Positions 8,567 to 17,033 of a stretch of DNA of 40,161 nucleotides are shown one piece after another. Each line of letters starts with the position of its first letter. Positions within the stretch are counted from its first letter, which is position 1. This DNA comes from Mycobacterium attenuatum (lineage in GTDB: Bacteria; Actinomycetota; Actinomycetes; Mycobacteriales; Mycobacteriaceae): the NCBI RefSeq assembly GCF_900566085.1, contig NZ_UPHT01000009.1, positions 1 through 40,161 on the forward strand, given 5' to 3'. The position numbers were made by a program, and so were the translations under genes. The notes beneath the pieces are model-generated. The model had not been told where the DNA came from and did no database searches. It saw nothing but the letters and a program-made list of their open reading frames with translations.

Positions 8567-9547
8567 CTACTCGTAAGCGCCCTGCCGCTCGAAAATGCGC
8601 TGCGGGTTGTCGACCAGCATGGTGTGTAGCTGCTCGTCGGTGACACCGCGCTGCTTCAGGGCGGGGATCACGTCGTTGTGGATGTGCAGGTAATTCCAGT
8701 TCGGGGCGGCGACCGGCAGCAGCGCTTCGGGCAGCGCATCGAAGTAACAGGTGGCGTCGTGGGAGAGCACCATCTTGTCGGCGTGGCCGCGCTCGCACAT
8801 CCGCGCCACGATGTTCACCCGGTCCTCGAAGGGCAGGATGACGTCGAGGCCGAACCGGTCCATCCCCAGGTATGAGCCCGCTGCGATGAGTTCTTCGAGG
8901 TAGCCGACGTCGGTGCTGTCGCCCGAGTGCCCGATGACCACTCGGCTGAGGTCGACGCCCTCCTCTTCGAAGATGCGCTGCTGCTCCAGCCCGCGGCGCA
9001 ATCCGGCGTGGGTGTGGGTGGAAATCGGCACCCCGGTGCGCTTGTGCGCCTGCGCGACGGCGCGCAACACCCGCTCGACCCCGGGGGTGATGCCCGGTTC
9101 GTCGGTGGCGCATTTGAGAATGCCGGCCTTGATCCCGGTGTCGGCGATGCCCTGCTCGATGTCGCGGACGAACAGGTCGGTCATGGTCTCCGGGCCGTCG
9201 AGTTGGGTGCCGGGCCCGAGATAGTGGAAACAGAACGGCACGTCGTTGTAGGTGTACAAGCCGGTGGCGACGACGATGTTCAGCTCGGTCTGCGCGGCCA
9301 CCCTGGCAATGCGCGGGATATAGCGCCCCAGGCCGATCACCGTCAGGTCGACGATGGTGTCCACGCCCCGGGCCTTCAGCTCGTTGAGCCGGGCGACCGC
9401 ATCGGCTACCCGCTGGTCTTCGTCGCCCCAGGCTTCGGGATAGTTCTGGACGACTTCGGTGGTCATGATGAACACGTGCTCGTGCATGAGCGTTACGCCG
9501 AGATCAGCGGTATCGATCAGCCCGCGGGCGGTATTGAGTTCTGACAC
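8567..9547 (-). CDS. php: Phosphotriesterase-like lactonase (php, Rv0230c-like)
   Basis: A 326-residue metal-dependent hydrolase of the amidohydrolase superfamily. All binuclear-centre ligands are visible: His22 and His24 in LMHEHVF, the carboxylated Lys145 in GILKCATDEPG, His178 in ISTHTHAG, His207 in VIGHSGD and Asp264 in LSHDA. This matches the numbering pattern of SsoPox-type phosphotriesterase-like lactonases, which hydrolyse acyl lactones (including N-acyl homoserine lactones) and, weakly, organophosphates. The ATG at 9547 heads the gene. It is divergent from fadE4. The toxin gene Rv0229c that lies beside php in M. tuberculosis is absent here. The physiological substrate is uncertain. 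Confidence 0.92.
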   Translation of the reverse strand: MSELNTARGLIDTADLGVTLMHEHVFIMTTEVVQNYPEAWGDEDQRVADAVARLNELKARGVDTIVDLTVIGLGRYIPRIARVAAQTELNIVVATGLYTYNDVPFCFHYLGPGTQLDGPETMTDLFVRDIEQGIADTGIKAGILKCATDEPGITPGVERVLRAVAQAHKRTGVPISTHTHAGLRRGLEQQRIFEEEGVDLSRVVIGHSGDSTDVGYLEELIAAGSYLGMDRFGLDVILPFEDRVNIVARMCERGHADKMVLSHDATCYFDALPEALLPVAAPNWNYLHIHNDVIPALKQRGVTDEQLHTMLVDNPQRIFERQGAYE

Positions 9548-9584
9548 GTAGCTGATGCTAGGTCGCGACGCCGGTCAGCCGACA

Positions 9585-9602
9585 GTGCCGATTTGTCGGC
9601 AC
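9585..9602. promoter_or_regulatory. Inverted repeat GTGCCGA-TTTG-TCGGCAC in the php/fadE4 divergon
   Basis: Perfect 7-bp arms are separated by four bases, in the 138-bp spacer between the divergent php and fadE4 starts. A second overlapping symmetry (GCCGACA / TGTCGGC) covers the same place. It could be an operator serving both promoters; a transcribed hairpin in the fadE4 leader is the alternative. Confidence 0.4.
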
Positions 9603-9685
9603 CTGTAACAACGACGGCGGTATTGCAGTACGGTCTACCCGCGTCCATTTCCGAACACATTCGAATCCGCCCGGGAGCCACCCTC

Positions 9686-11395
9686 ATGCTGCTCAATCCC
9701 AACCGCCTGCAACGCAAATATCCCGACGTCCGCTCGGCGGAGATCATGCAGGCCACCGTGGACTTCTTCGAGTCCCGGGGAAAAGCGCGGCTTAAGCACG
9801 ACGACCGCGAGCGGGTTTGGTACTCCGACTTTCTGGACCACGTCGGGCGGGAACGGATCTTCGCTTCGTTGCTGACGCCCGCGCAGTACGGCGCCTCGGA
9901 GGACTGCCGCTGGGACACCTACCGGATCAGCGAGTTCGCCGAGATCATTGGCTTCTATGGGCTGAGCTACTGGTACCCGTTCCAGGTCACCGCCCTGGGC
10001 CTGGGCCCGATCTGGATGAGCGACAACGAGGACGCCAAGCGCAAGGCCGCCGCTCAGCTCGAACAGGGCGAGGTGTTTGCTTTCGGCCTGTCGGAGCAGG
10101 CCCATGGTGCCGACGTGTACCAGACCGACATGATTCTGACGCCGTCAGAACACGGCTGGGTCGCCAACGGCGAGAAGTACTACATCGGCAACGCCAACGT
10201 CGCGCGGATGGTCTCCACCTTCGGCAAGATCGACGACTCGTCCGGCAACCCGGAGTACGTCTTCTTCGCTGCCGACTCCCAGCATGACCGCTATGAGCTG
10301 AAGAAGAACGTGGTCAATTCGCAGAACTACGTGGCGAATTACGCACTGCACGACTACCCGGTCACCGAGGCCGACCTGCTGCACCGCGGCATGGGCGCCT
10401 TCCACGCCGCGCTCAACACGGTCAACGTCTGCAAATACAACCTGGGCTGGGGATCGGTCGGCATGTGCACCCACGCCATGTACGAGGCGATCACCCATGC
10501 CGCCAACCGGCATCTGTACGGCACCGTCGTCACCGACTTCAGCCACGTGCGGCGGCTGCTCACCGACGCCTATGCGCGGCTGGTCGCGATGCGTCTGGTG
10601 TGCACCCGCGCCAGCGACTACATGCGCAGCGCGTCGGCCGAAGACCGTCGCTACCTGCTGTACAGCCCGCTGACCAAGGCGAAGGTGACCAGCGAGGGTG
10701 AGCGTGTCATCACCGCGCTGTGGGACGTCATCGCGGCCAAGGGCGTGGAGAAGGACACCTTCTTCGAGACGGTGGCCCGCGAGATCGGGCTACTGCCGCG
10801 GCTGGAGGGCACCGTCCACATCAACATCGGTCTGCTCGGCAAGTTCATGCCCAACTACCTGTTCGCCCCCGACGCCGCGCTGCCGCTGATCTCGCGCCGC
10901 GACGACGCCGCCGACGACACCTTCCTGTTCAACCAGGGTCCGACGGGAGGCCTGGGCAAGGTGCGCTTCCACGATTGGCGCGCCTCCTTCGACAGCTACG
11001 CGCACCTGCCTAACGTCGCGCTGCTGCGCGAGCAGGTCGACGTGCTTGCCGAGATGCTGGTGTCGGCGACCCCAGATGCCGTGCAGCAGAAGGACATCGA
11101 CTTCGCATTCGGTGTGGGACAGCTCTTTGCGACGGTGCCCTACGCGCAGCTCATCCTGGAGGAGGCGCCGCTGTCGGGTCTGGACGCGGCGCTGATCGAC
11201 GAGATCTTCGGCTTGCTCGTGCGGGACTTCAACAGCTATGCCGTCGAGCTCAACGACAAGGCGGCCACGACGGACGAGCAGGCCCGGTTCGCGATGCGGA
11301 TGATCCGTCGTCCCGTCCATGACCCGGCGCGCTACGACCAGATCTGGAAAGAACACGTGCTGCCGTTGAACGGCGCGTACGAAATGCGGCCCTGA
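9686..11395 (+). CDS. fadE4: Acyl-CoA dehydrogenase FadE4
   Basis: A 569-residue flavoprotein of the acyl-CoA dehydrogenase superfamily, close to the remembered 568 residues of M. tuberculosis FadE4. It should catalyse alpha,beta-dehydrogenation of an acyl-CoA with FAD. The FAD/substrate-binding middle domain carries AFGLSEQAHGADVYQTD and NGEKYYIGNANVARMV. The helical C-terminal domain follows, with LLPRLEGTVHINIGLLGKF. The ATG at 9686 (MLLNPNRLQRKYPD) fits the family start; a longer frame from a TTG at 9593 would add 31 unconserved residues. It is divergent from php and followed by an amidohydrolase remnant and a TetR gene. The substrate class is unknown. Confidence 0.9.
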   Translation: MLLNPNRLQRKYPDVRSAEIMQATVDFFESRGKARLKHDDRERVWYSDFLDHVGRERIFASLLTPAQYGASEDCRWDTYRISEFAEIIGFYGLSYWYPFQVTALGLGPIWMSDNEDAKRKAAAQLEQGEVFAFGLSEQAHGADVYQTDMILTPSEHGWVANGEKYYIGNANVARMVSTFGKIDDSSGNPEYVFFAADSQHDRYELKKNVVNSQNYVANYALHDYPVTEADLLHRGMGAFHAALNTVNVCKYNLGWGSVGMCTHAMYEAITHAANRHLYGTVVTDFSHVRRLLTDAYARLVAMRLVCTRASDYMRSASAEDRRYLLYSPLTKAKVTSEGERVITALWDVIAAKGVEKDTFFETVAREIGLLPRLEGTVHINIGLLGKFMPNYLFAPDAALPLISRRDDAADDTFLFNQGPTGGLGKVRFHDWRASFDSYAHLPNVALLREQVDVLAEMLVSATPDAVQQKDIDFAFGVGQLFATVPYAQLILEEAPLSGLDAALIDEIFGLLVRDFNSYAVELNDKAATTDEQARFAMRMIRRPVHDPARYDQIWKEHVLPLNGAYEMRP

Positions 11396-11398
11396 CGG

Positions 11399-11502
11399 CG
11401 GTCAGGGCTGGCCCAATGTTGCAGTGCGGCAATGATATTGGGTGTGCTGAACGCCTCCTCAGTGGCGATCCGGCGAAACTGCCCCGAGCCGTTGATGGTC
11501 AT
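11399..11502 (-). pseudogene. 5' remnant of an ACMSD-type amidohydrolase gene
   Basis: From the ATG at 11502, the minus strand encodes MTINGSGQFRRIATEEAFS and TPNIIAALQHWASPD. This is the typical N-terminus of amidohydrolase-2 (ACMSD / gamma-resorcylate decarboxylase-like) proteins, where R-I-A-T-E-E-A-F forms the first metal-binding strand. A ribosome-binding site (AAGGA) is retained upstream. After about 34 residues the similarity stops at the end of fadE4, so the rest of the gene is deleted. The remnant is divergent from the TetR gene, suggesting that regulator and amidohydrolase once formed a regulated pair. Confidence 0.6.
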
Positions 11503-11606
11503 CGGTAGTTTTCCTTCGGGCTGGCAGTAGGTCCCATTCTGATCCGGCCGGCGGTCACCCGAGCTCGCAGCCCGGGCCGCTTTGACTATGGCGTGCATCA
11601 CAGTAA

Positions 11607-11623
11607 GATGACCAGTGGTCATC
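11607..11623. promoter_or_regulatory. Palindromic operator GATGACCAGTGGTCATC
   Basis: A perfect inverted repeat with 8-bp arms around one central base, 16 bp before the TetR start codon. Size and position are typical of a TetR-family autoregulatory operator. It also lies upstream of the divergent amidohydrolase remnant, so it probably once controlled both. Confidence 0.7.
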
Positions 11624-11639
11624 GACATTGAGGAGGCGT

Positions 11640-12347
11640 ATGCCGACGGTGACATGGGCGCGTGTCGACCCGGCTCGCCGAGCGGCCATCGTGGAAGCCG
11701 CCGAGGCCGAGTTCGGGGCGCACGGGTTTTCCAATGGCAGCCTCAACGTCATCGCGCGGCGCGCGGGGGTCGCCAAGGGGAGCCTGTTCCAATACTTTGC
11801 GGATAAGCGCGACCTGTACGCATTCATCGCCGACGTCGGCAGCCAGCGGGTGCGCTCCTATATGGAGGACCTCATCCGTGAGCTCGATCCCAGTCGGCCG
11901 TTCTTCGAGTTTCTCACCGACCTGCTCGACGGCTGGGTTGCCTATTACGCCGAACATCCCCGCGAACGTGCGCTCCATGCTGCTGCGACGCTGGAGGTCG
12001 ACACCGACGCCCGCATCAGCGTCCGCAGCGTCATTCATCGCCATTACCTGGAAGTGCTGCGGCCGTTGGTCCGCGATGCGGAGAACCGTGGTGACCTTCA
12101 CCCGGATGCCGACATCGACGTGTTGTTGTCCCTGCTGCTGCTGATCTTTCCGCACTTGGCGCTGGCCCCCTACATGCGCGGTCTGGACCCCGTGCTGGGG
12201 CTGGACGATCCCACACCCGAACAGCCGGCATTAGCCGTGCGCAGGCTCGTCGCCGTATTGGCGGCGGCGTTCTCCCCCGCAACCAGCGGCCTCAACTGGA
12301 CTAACTTGCCGCTAAGGTTGTTTGCCGGCGGCAACGCGAAATTCTAA
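11640..12347 (+). CDS. TetR-family regulator with C-terminus fused to an R2lox fragment (Rv0232-like)
   Basis: A 235-residue TetR repressor. The N-terminal helix-turn-helix is clear: AIVEAAEAEFGAHGF, then LNVIARRAGVAKGSLFQYF (about residues 15-55). A helical ligand-binding domain follows. The ATG at 11640 sits after a strong GAGGAGG site; an earlier TTG is less likely. The last 22 residues (SGLNWTNLPLRLFAGG and so on) are not TetR sequence. They match the N-terminus of the R2lox protein encoded next in M. tuberculosis, so the normal stop is lost and the frame runs into the neighbouring pseudogene. The DNA-binding and core domains look intact, so the regulator may still work on the palindrome upstream. 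Confidence 0.88.
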   Translation: MPTVTWARVDPARRAAIVEAAEAEFGAHGFSNGSLNVIARRAGVAKGSLFQYFADKRDLYAFIADVGSQRVRSYMEDLIRELDPSRPFFEFLTDLLDGWVAYYAEHPRERALHAAATLEVDTDARISVRSVIHRHYLEVLRPLVRDAENRGDLHPDADIDVLLSLLLLIFPHLALAPYMRGLDPVLGLDDPTPEQPALAVRRLVAVLAAAFSPATSGLNWTNLPLRLFAGGNAKF

Positions 12348-13191
12348 GATCCGGCCGACATCGACTTTTCCCGCGAGCGCTAGGATTGCGATCGGCTGAC
12401 CGATAGCCAACGCGACTTTGCCATCCGGCTGTGCGCCCAGTTCGTCGCCGGTCAGGAAGCCATGATCGAGGACATTCAGCCGTTCGTGGCCGCCACGCGG
12501 ACTGAAGGGCAACTTGCCGGCGAGATCTATCTGACCCAGTTCGCGTTCGAAGGGGCCAAGCATATCCAGGTGTTTCGCATGTGGCTGGACACACCGTCGG
12601 TGTCACCGGGGAGCTGCACGGCTATGCCGACGACCTGCCGTCCCATCGGCAGATGTTCTACGGCGAGCTGCTGCCGGAATGCCTCAGCGCTTTGTTCACC
12701 AATCCGTCGCCGGCCGGCCAGGTCCGGCATCGGTGACCTACACCACATCGTGGAAGGCATGCTCGCGCTCACGGTTACTACGCTTGGCGCCAGATCCGCG
12801 TGGAACCCGGCATTCTTCCCGGCATGCAGCGGCTGGCACGGCGCATCGGCGCCGACAAGCGCCGCCACATGGCATGGGGTACCTGCACCTGCCGGCGTCA
12901 CGTCTCCGCGAACGACGCCAACTGGTCGGTGTTCGAAGGCCGGATGAACGAGCTCATTCCGCTGGCCCTAGGTCTGGGCAACGATGGGTTTGCTCGATAT
13001 GGAGACCCATGCCGTTCGCTCTGTCGGTGGACGAGTTACCGCAGTACTCCACCGACAAAGGCATGCGGCGTTTCGGAACCATCAGCATCGCCCGCGGCCG
13101 CTCGGTGGGCGAAATCGACTTCGATTACTCGCCGGTGCAGCTTGAGGATGCGTTCGCCGAGCAAGAGCAGAAGTCCTTGGCTGGTGTGTAG
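12283..13191 (+). pseudogene. Decayed R2lox (Rv0233-like ligand-binding oxidase) gene
   Basis: Translated across frames, this region spells an R2-like ligand-binding oxidase from end to end: [112 protein letters not shown], and [13 protein letters not shown] to the stop. In-frame stops (TAA at 12345, TAG at about 12380) and at least four frame changes break it. Against the M. tuberculosis protein as I recall it, three metal ligands are also replaced: Glu68 to Gln (AGQEA), Glu101 to Gly (FEGAKH) and Glu202 to Lys (DKRRH). Val71, one end of the Tyr-Val crosslink, is Met. The gene is non-functional. Its 5' end is fused in frame to the preceding tetR. Confidence 0.88.
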
Positions 13192-13260
13192 CCGAATCAC
13201 AACGGCGTTCCGCTCGTGCAGCGCGGCGCCACCATGCTCGGGACGTGATCCAATGAGCGC

Positions 13261-14187
13261 ATGCTGTTCCGACAGTTGGAGTACTTTGTAGCGCTAGCTC
13301 AGGAGCGCCATTTCGCACGCGCCGCGAGCGCCTGTTACGTGTCCCAGCCGGCGCTTTCCGAAGCCATCCGCAAGCTCGAACAGGAGCTCAATGTCCCGCT
13401 GGTTAGGCGCGGCCAGAAGTTCGAGGGTCTCACGCCGGAAGGGGAGCGGATCGTGCATTGGGCGCGACGCATACTGGCCGATCGAGACGCGCTAAAACAG
13501 GAGGTCACGGCACTGCAGACCGGTCTGGCCGGTGCGCTTCGACTAGGGGTGGTTCCGGCCGCCTCGACAACCGTTGCGCTACTGACAGATCCATTCTGCG
13601 CCACGCATCCGTTAGTGCGGGTTCGACTTGAGACCAACTTGCGTTCGGCTGAGATCATCGAGCGAATCCGCCGATTCGAATTGGACGCCGGGGTCCTTTA
13701 TCCAGACGAACAGGACACCGCGGAACTTCTGGTTACCCCGCTCTACCAGGAACAGCCGGTGCTCATCGCCAACGCCGAGCTGGTCACCGCCAAATCCGGC
13801 ACCATAAGTTGGTCGCAGGCAATGGAATTGCCATTGTGTCTCTTGACCCGCGGAATGCGGGGGCGCCGGATCATCGACGATGCGCTGGCGAGTGAAGGCC
13901 TCGCGGTGACGCCGCAGCTCGAGACCGACTCTGTGGTGACACTGCTCGCGCACGTCCACACGGGACGATGGGCCAGCATTGTCCCGCAACCGTGGATCCG
14001 TACCCTGGGCGTGCCGCCCGGGCTGAGCATACTGCGGCTGGACCGACCGTCGGTCAAGGCTTTCATTGCTTTGGTGACAAACCGCGCCGAGCCCGGCTCG
14101 TTGGTCACCCGCGCCCTGATCCAGATCGCGCGTGAGGCCGGCATCGGCAATGCTCTCGATACACCCGCCGCACCATCGGCACGCTGA
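13261..14187 (+). CDS. LysR-family transcriptional regulator
   Basis: A 308-residue LysR-type regulator of standard length. The winged helix-turn-helix occupies residues 1-60 ([20 protein letters not shown], then [17 protein letters not shown]). The periplasmic-binding-protein-like effector domain starts near residue 90 ([13 protein letters not shown]). The ATG at 13261 begins the canonical first helix. It lies 139 bp upstream of the formate dehydrogenase gene on the same strand, with a CTGAT-N11-ATCAG box between them, so it probably regulates that gene. The gene is not part of the M. tuberculosis order at this place and directly follows the R2lox pseudogene, which marks an insertion point. 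The effector is unknown; formate or a C1 precursor is a guess. Confidence 0.88.
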   Translation: MLFRQLEYFVALAQERHFARAASACYVSQPALSEAIRKLEQELNVPLVRRGQKFEGLTPEGERIVHWARRILADRDALKQEVTALQTGLAGALRLGVVPAASTTVALLTDPFCATHPLVRVRLETNLRSAEIIERIRRFELDAGVLYPDEQDTAELLVTPLYQEQPVLIANAELVTAKSGTISWSQAMELPLCLLTRGMRGRRIIDDALASEGLAVTPQLETDSVVTLLAHVHTGRWASIVPQPWIRTLGVPPGLSILRLDRPSVKAFIALVTNRAEPGSLVTRALIQIAREAGIGNALDTPAAPSAR

Positions 14188-14206
14188 CCACCAACGCTTT
14201 CACGTT

Positions 14207-14227
14207 CTGATCGGCTAGGCCTATCAG
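14207..14227. promoter_or_regulatory. LysR-type box CTGAT-N11-ATCAG
   Basis: Inverted 5-bp arms (CTGAT and ATCAG) are separated by exactly 11 bases, giving the T-N11-A pattern of LysR-regulator binding sites. It lies 100 bp before the formate dehydrogenase start, directly after the LysR gene. The position favours control of the dehydrogenase promoter rather than autoregulation. Confidence 0.55.
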
Positions 14228-14326
14228 CTGGTCGGAATCAGGTCTTGGACATCTCCGGCGCCGTCTCATCAGACTGTCGATCAGCGCGACCCTGTCCAAA
14301 AAGCAATTCCCACAAGGAGGAGACAA

Positions 14327-15478
14327 GTGGCCAAATGTGTGATGGTGCTCTACCCGGACCCCATTGGCGGCTATCCGCCCAAATATGCCCGCGACTCCAT
14401 TCCGGCGATCCGCAGCTACCCCGATGGCAGCACCGTACCCAGCCCGTCGCGGATTGACTTCACTCCCGGAGAGCTTCTCGGGTGTGTGTCCGGTGCGTTG
14501 GGACTGCGTAAGTTCTTTGATGAAGGTGGGCACGAGTTGGTGGTGACGTCGGATAAGGATGGACCGGACTCGGTGTTCGAACGCGAACTGCCCGACGCTG
14601 ATATCGTTATCTCCCAACCGTTTTGGCCAGCTTATTTGACCAAGGAGCGCATGAACAAGGCGCGCAAACTCAAGCTGGCGCTGACCGCCGGTATCGGCTC
14701 GGACCACGTGGACCTCGAGGTTGCCCAAGGGCGCGGGATCACGGTCGCAGAAGCGACTTACAGCAACAGCATCAGCGTCGCCGAGCACACAGTGATGCAG
14801 ATCCTGGCTCTGGTGCGCAATTTTGTCCCGTCCCACCGGTGGGCTATCGATGGGTGGAACATCGCAGATTGCGTTGAGCGCGCATACGACCTGGAAGGTA
14901 TGGATGTCGGGATAATCGCAGCCGGCCGGATCGGTCGGGCGGTGCTGCGTAGGTTGGCGCCTTTTGACGTCAACCTGCACTACACCGATACCCACCGGCT
15001 GTCCCCGCAGGTCGAGGCGGAACTGAACCTCATTTTCCACCCGGATGTGGAGTCACTGGCGCGGTCGGTCGACGTGGTGTCGATCCACTCACCCCTGTAT
15101 GAGGCCACCCACAGGATGTTCAACGAGAAGATGCTGTCGTCGATGCGGCGCGGCTCCTACATCATCAACACCGCTCGCGGTGAAGAAACCGTCCCCGAGG
15201 CGATCGCGGCCGCGCTCAAGAGTGGCCAACTCGCCGGCTACGCCGGAGATGTGTGGTATCCCCAACCGCCGCCACCCGATCACCCCTGGCGGACCATGCC
15301 AAATAACGCCATGACTCCGCACGTGTCGGGGACCACACTCTCGGCTCAGGCGCGCTACGCCGCCGGAACTCGGGAAATCCTAGAGTGCTTCTTCGCGGGC
15401 ACGCCGATTCGTCCGGAATACCTGATCGTCGAAGGTGGAAAACTAGCCGGCACAGGGGCCTATTCATACCAGAAATAG
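14327..15478 (+). CDS. fdh: NAD-dependent formate dehydrogenase
   Basis: A 383-residue enzyme of the D-2-hydroxyacid dehydrogenase superfamily, oxidising formate to CO2 with NAD. Residues match those of the Pseudomonas sp. 101 enzyme as I recall them: Asn147 in TYSNS, the nucleotide loop AAGRIG (198-203), Asp221 in YTDTHR which selects NAD over NADP, Arg284 in NTARG, Gln313 in YPQPPPPDHPW, and His332 in TPHVSGTT. The start is the GTG at 14327 after a strong AAGGAGGAG site. The protein ends at GAYSYQK, about 17 residues shorter than the Pseudomonas form; the Asp221-Arg pair is Asp-Thr here. It has its own promoter region behind a LysR gene. It is a cytoplasmic source of NADH and a possible last step of C1 oxidation. 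Confidence 0.93.
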   Translation: MAKCVMVLYPDPIGGYPPKYARDSIPAIRSYPDGSTVPSPSRIDFTPGELLGCVSGALGLRKFFDEGGHELVVTSDKDGPDSVFERELPDADIVISQPFWPAYLTKERMNKARKLKLALTAGIGSDHVDLEVAQGRGITVAEATYSNSISVAEHTVMQILALVRNFVPSHRWAIDGWNIADCVERAYDLEGMDVGIIAAGRIGRAVLRRLAPFDVNLHYTDTHRLSPQVEAELNLIFHPDVESLARSVDVVSIHSPLYEATHRMFNEKMLSSMRRGSYIINTARGEETVPEAIAAALKSGQLAGYAGDVWYPQPPPPDHPWRTMPNNAMTPHVSGTTLSAQARYAAGTREILECFFAGTPIRPEYLIVEGGKLAGTGAYSYQK

Positions 15479-15529
15479 CGCACGACAGGAGAAATCCGCA
15501 ATGCGGCGCAGTGAGCCGAGTACGTGAGT

Positions 15530-15577
15530 AGACGCCAAATCGCCAAAAACAAAGGCGTTTTGGGGGCTTTAGCGTCT
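15530..15577. terminator. Stem-loop between formate dehydrogenase and gabD1
   Basis: Nested inverted repeats lie between convergent genes. ACGCC / GGCGT pair around an A-rich loop and are followed directly by TTTT on the plus strand; the outer arms AGACGC / GCGTCT enclose the whole. This is suitable as a terminator for the formate dehydrogenase gene, and perhaps for gabD1 in the other direction. Confidence 0.5.
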
Positions 15578-15593
15578 GCTCGCCAGCCAAACG

Positions 15594-16967
15594 CTAGCCG
15601 ACCCACACCGTCTTGGCGTTGCAGAACTCGCGAATCCCGTGTCCGGAAAGCTCACGGCCATAGCCGGATCGCTTCACGCCGCCGAACGGCAGCTCGGGGT
15701 GGGACACCGTCATGCCGTTGATGAAGACCAGCCCGGCCTCGATGTCCTCGATGAAACGCTGTTGCTCGGCCTCGTCGCGGGTCCAGGCGTTGGACCCCAG
15801 CCCGAAGGTCGTGGCGTTGGCGATTTCGATTGCTTCGTCGATATCGGCGGCCCGGTACACCGAGGCGACCGGCCCGAAAATCTCCTCGGTGTAGAGCGCC
15901 ATGTCCTTGGTGATGTCGGTGATCACCGTCGGGGGGTAGAACCAGCCCGGCCGGTCCAGGGGCTTACCGCCGCAGCGGATCACCGCGCCGGCCGCCGCGG
16001 CGTCGTCGACCTGTTTGGCGATCTCGTCGCGGCCCGACTCGGTGGCCAGCGGCCCCACGTCGGTGTCCGGGTCGGTCGGGTCGCCGACCCGAAGCGCCGA
16101 CATCCGCTCGACGAATTTGTCGACGAAGGTGTCGTAGATGTCGGCGTGGGCGATGAATCGCTTGGCGGCGATGCAGGATTGGCCGTTGTTCTGCACCCGG
16201 GCGGTGACGGCTGTCTTGACCGCCGCGTCCAGGTCGGCCGAGGGCATCACGATAAACGGGTCGCTGCCGCCGAGTTCGAGCACGGTGGGTTTGATCTCGT
16301 CGCCGGCGATGGCGCCCACCGATTGCCCGGCGGGTTCACTGCCGGTCAGCGTGGCCGCGGCCACCCGCGGATCACGCAGGATGGCTTCGACCTCGCCAGA
16401 CCCGACCAGCAACGTCTGGAAGCAGCCGTCCGGGAACCCGCCGCGGGCAATGACGTCGGCAAGGTACAGCGCGCACTGCGGCACGTTCGACGCGTGCTTC
16501 AACAGACCCACGTTGCCGGCCATCAGCGCCGGAGCGGCGAACCGGACAGCCTGCCACAGCGGGAAGTTCCAGGGCATCACGGCCAACACCACCCCCATGG
16601 GCTGGTACCGGGTGTACGCCTGGGATGCGCCGACCTTGCCGGGGTCAGCTGGCTCGTCGGCAAGCAACGCCTCCGCATTCTCGGCGTAGTAGCGAAATCC
16701 CTTGGCGCACTTGAGCACCTCGGCCTTCGCCGAAGCCAGCGTCTTGCCCATCTCCAGCGTCATCACCGCTGCAGTCTGGTCGGCCTCGGCCTCGAGCAGG
16801 TCGGCGGTGGCATTTGCCCACTCGGCGCGTTGCGCGAAGCTGGTGTGGCGATAGTCAGCGAACCGTTCATAGGCGCGCGCAATTGCGGCCTCGACTTCTT
16901 CGCGGGTCGCCGGGGTGAAGGTCTTGACGGTCTCTCCGGTGGCGGGGTTGATCGTGGCGATCGGCAC
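15594..16967 (-). CDS. gabD1: Succinate-semialdehyde dehydrogenase GabD1
   Basis: A 457-residue aldehyde dehydrogenase, the same length as remembered for M. tuberculosis GabD1 (Rv0234c). It oxidises succinic semialdehyde to succinate. Catalytic residues are Asn134 in MPWNFP, Glu231 in VLELGGSDPF and Cys265 in NNGQSCIAAKR. The GTG at 16967 begins MPIATINPATG with AGAGGA upstream; a much longer frame continues upstream but runs antisense through the neighbouring gene. It is divergent from an acetolactate-synthase-like ThDP enzyme with only about 66 bp between the starts. That pairing suggests a shared promoter region and a joint route from 2-oxoglutarate to succinate. Confidence 0.92.
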   Translation of the reverse strand: MPIATINPATGETVKTFTPATREEVEAAIARAYERFADYRHTSFAQRAEWANATADLLEAEADQTAAVMTLEMGKTLASAKAEVLKCAKGFRYYAENAEALLADEPADPGKVGASQAYTRYQPMGVVLAVMPWNFPLWQAVRFAAPALMAGNVGLLKHASNVPQCALYLADVIARGGFPDGCFQTLLVGSGEVEAILRDPRVAAATLTGSEPAGQSVGAIAGDEIKPTVLELGGSDPFIVMPSADLDAAVKTAVTARVQNNGQSCIAAKRFIAHADIYDTFVDKFVERMSALRVGDPTDPDTDVGPLATESGRDEIAKQVDDAAAAGAVIRCGGKPLDRPGWFYPPTVITDITKDMALYTEEIFGPVASVYRAADIDEAIEIANATTFGLGSNAWTRDEAEQQRFIEDIEAGLVFINGMTVSHPELPFGGVKRSGYGRELSGHGIREFCNAKTVWVG

Positions 16968-17033
16968 GGTGACATCCTCTGCTGGTGGTCTAGCGGAAGG
17001 TTCCTCGCCCAGCCTGCCACTATGGTGGCCAGT

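Noticed and set aside
12347..13191. Two or three small genes after tetR
   Set aside because: The pieces are consecutive fragments of one R2lox protein in different frames, so a single pseudogene explains them.
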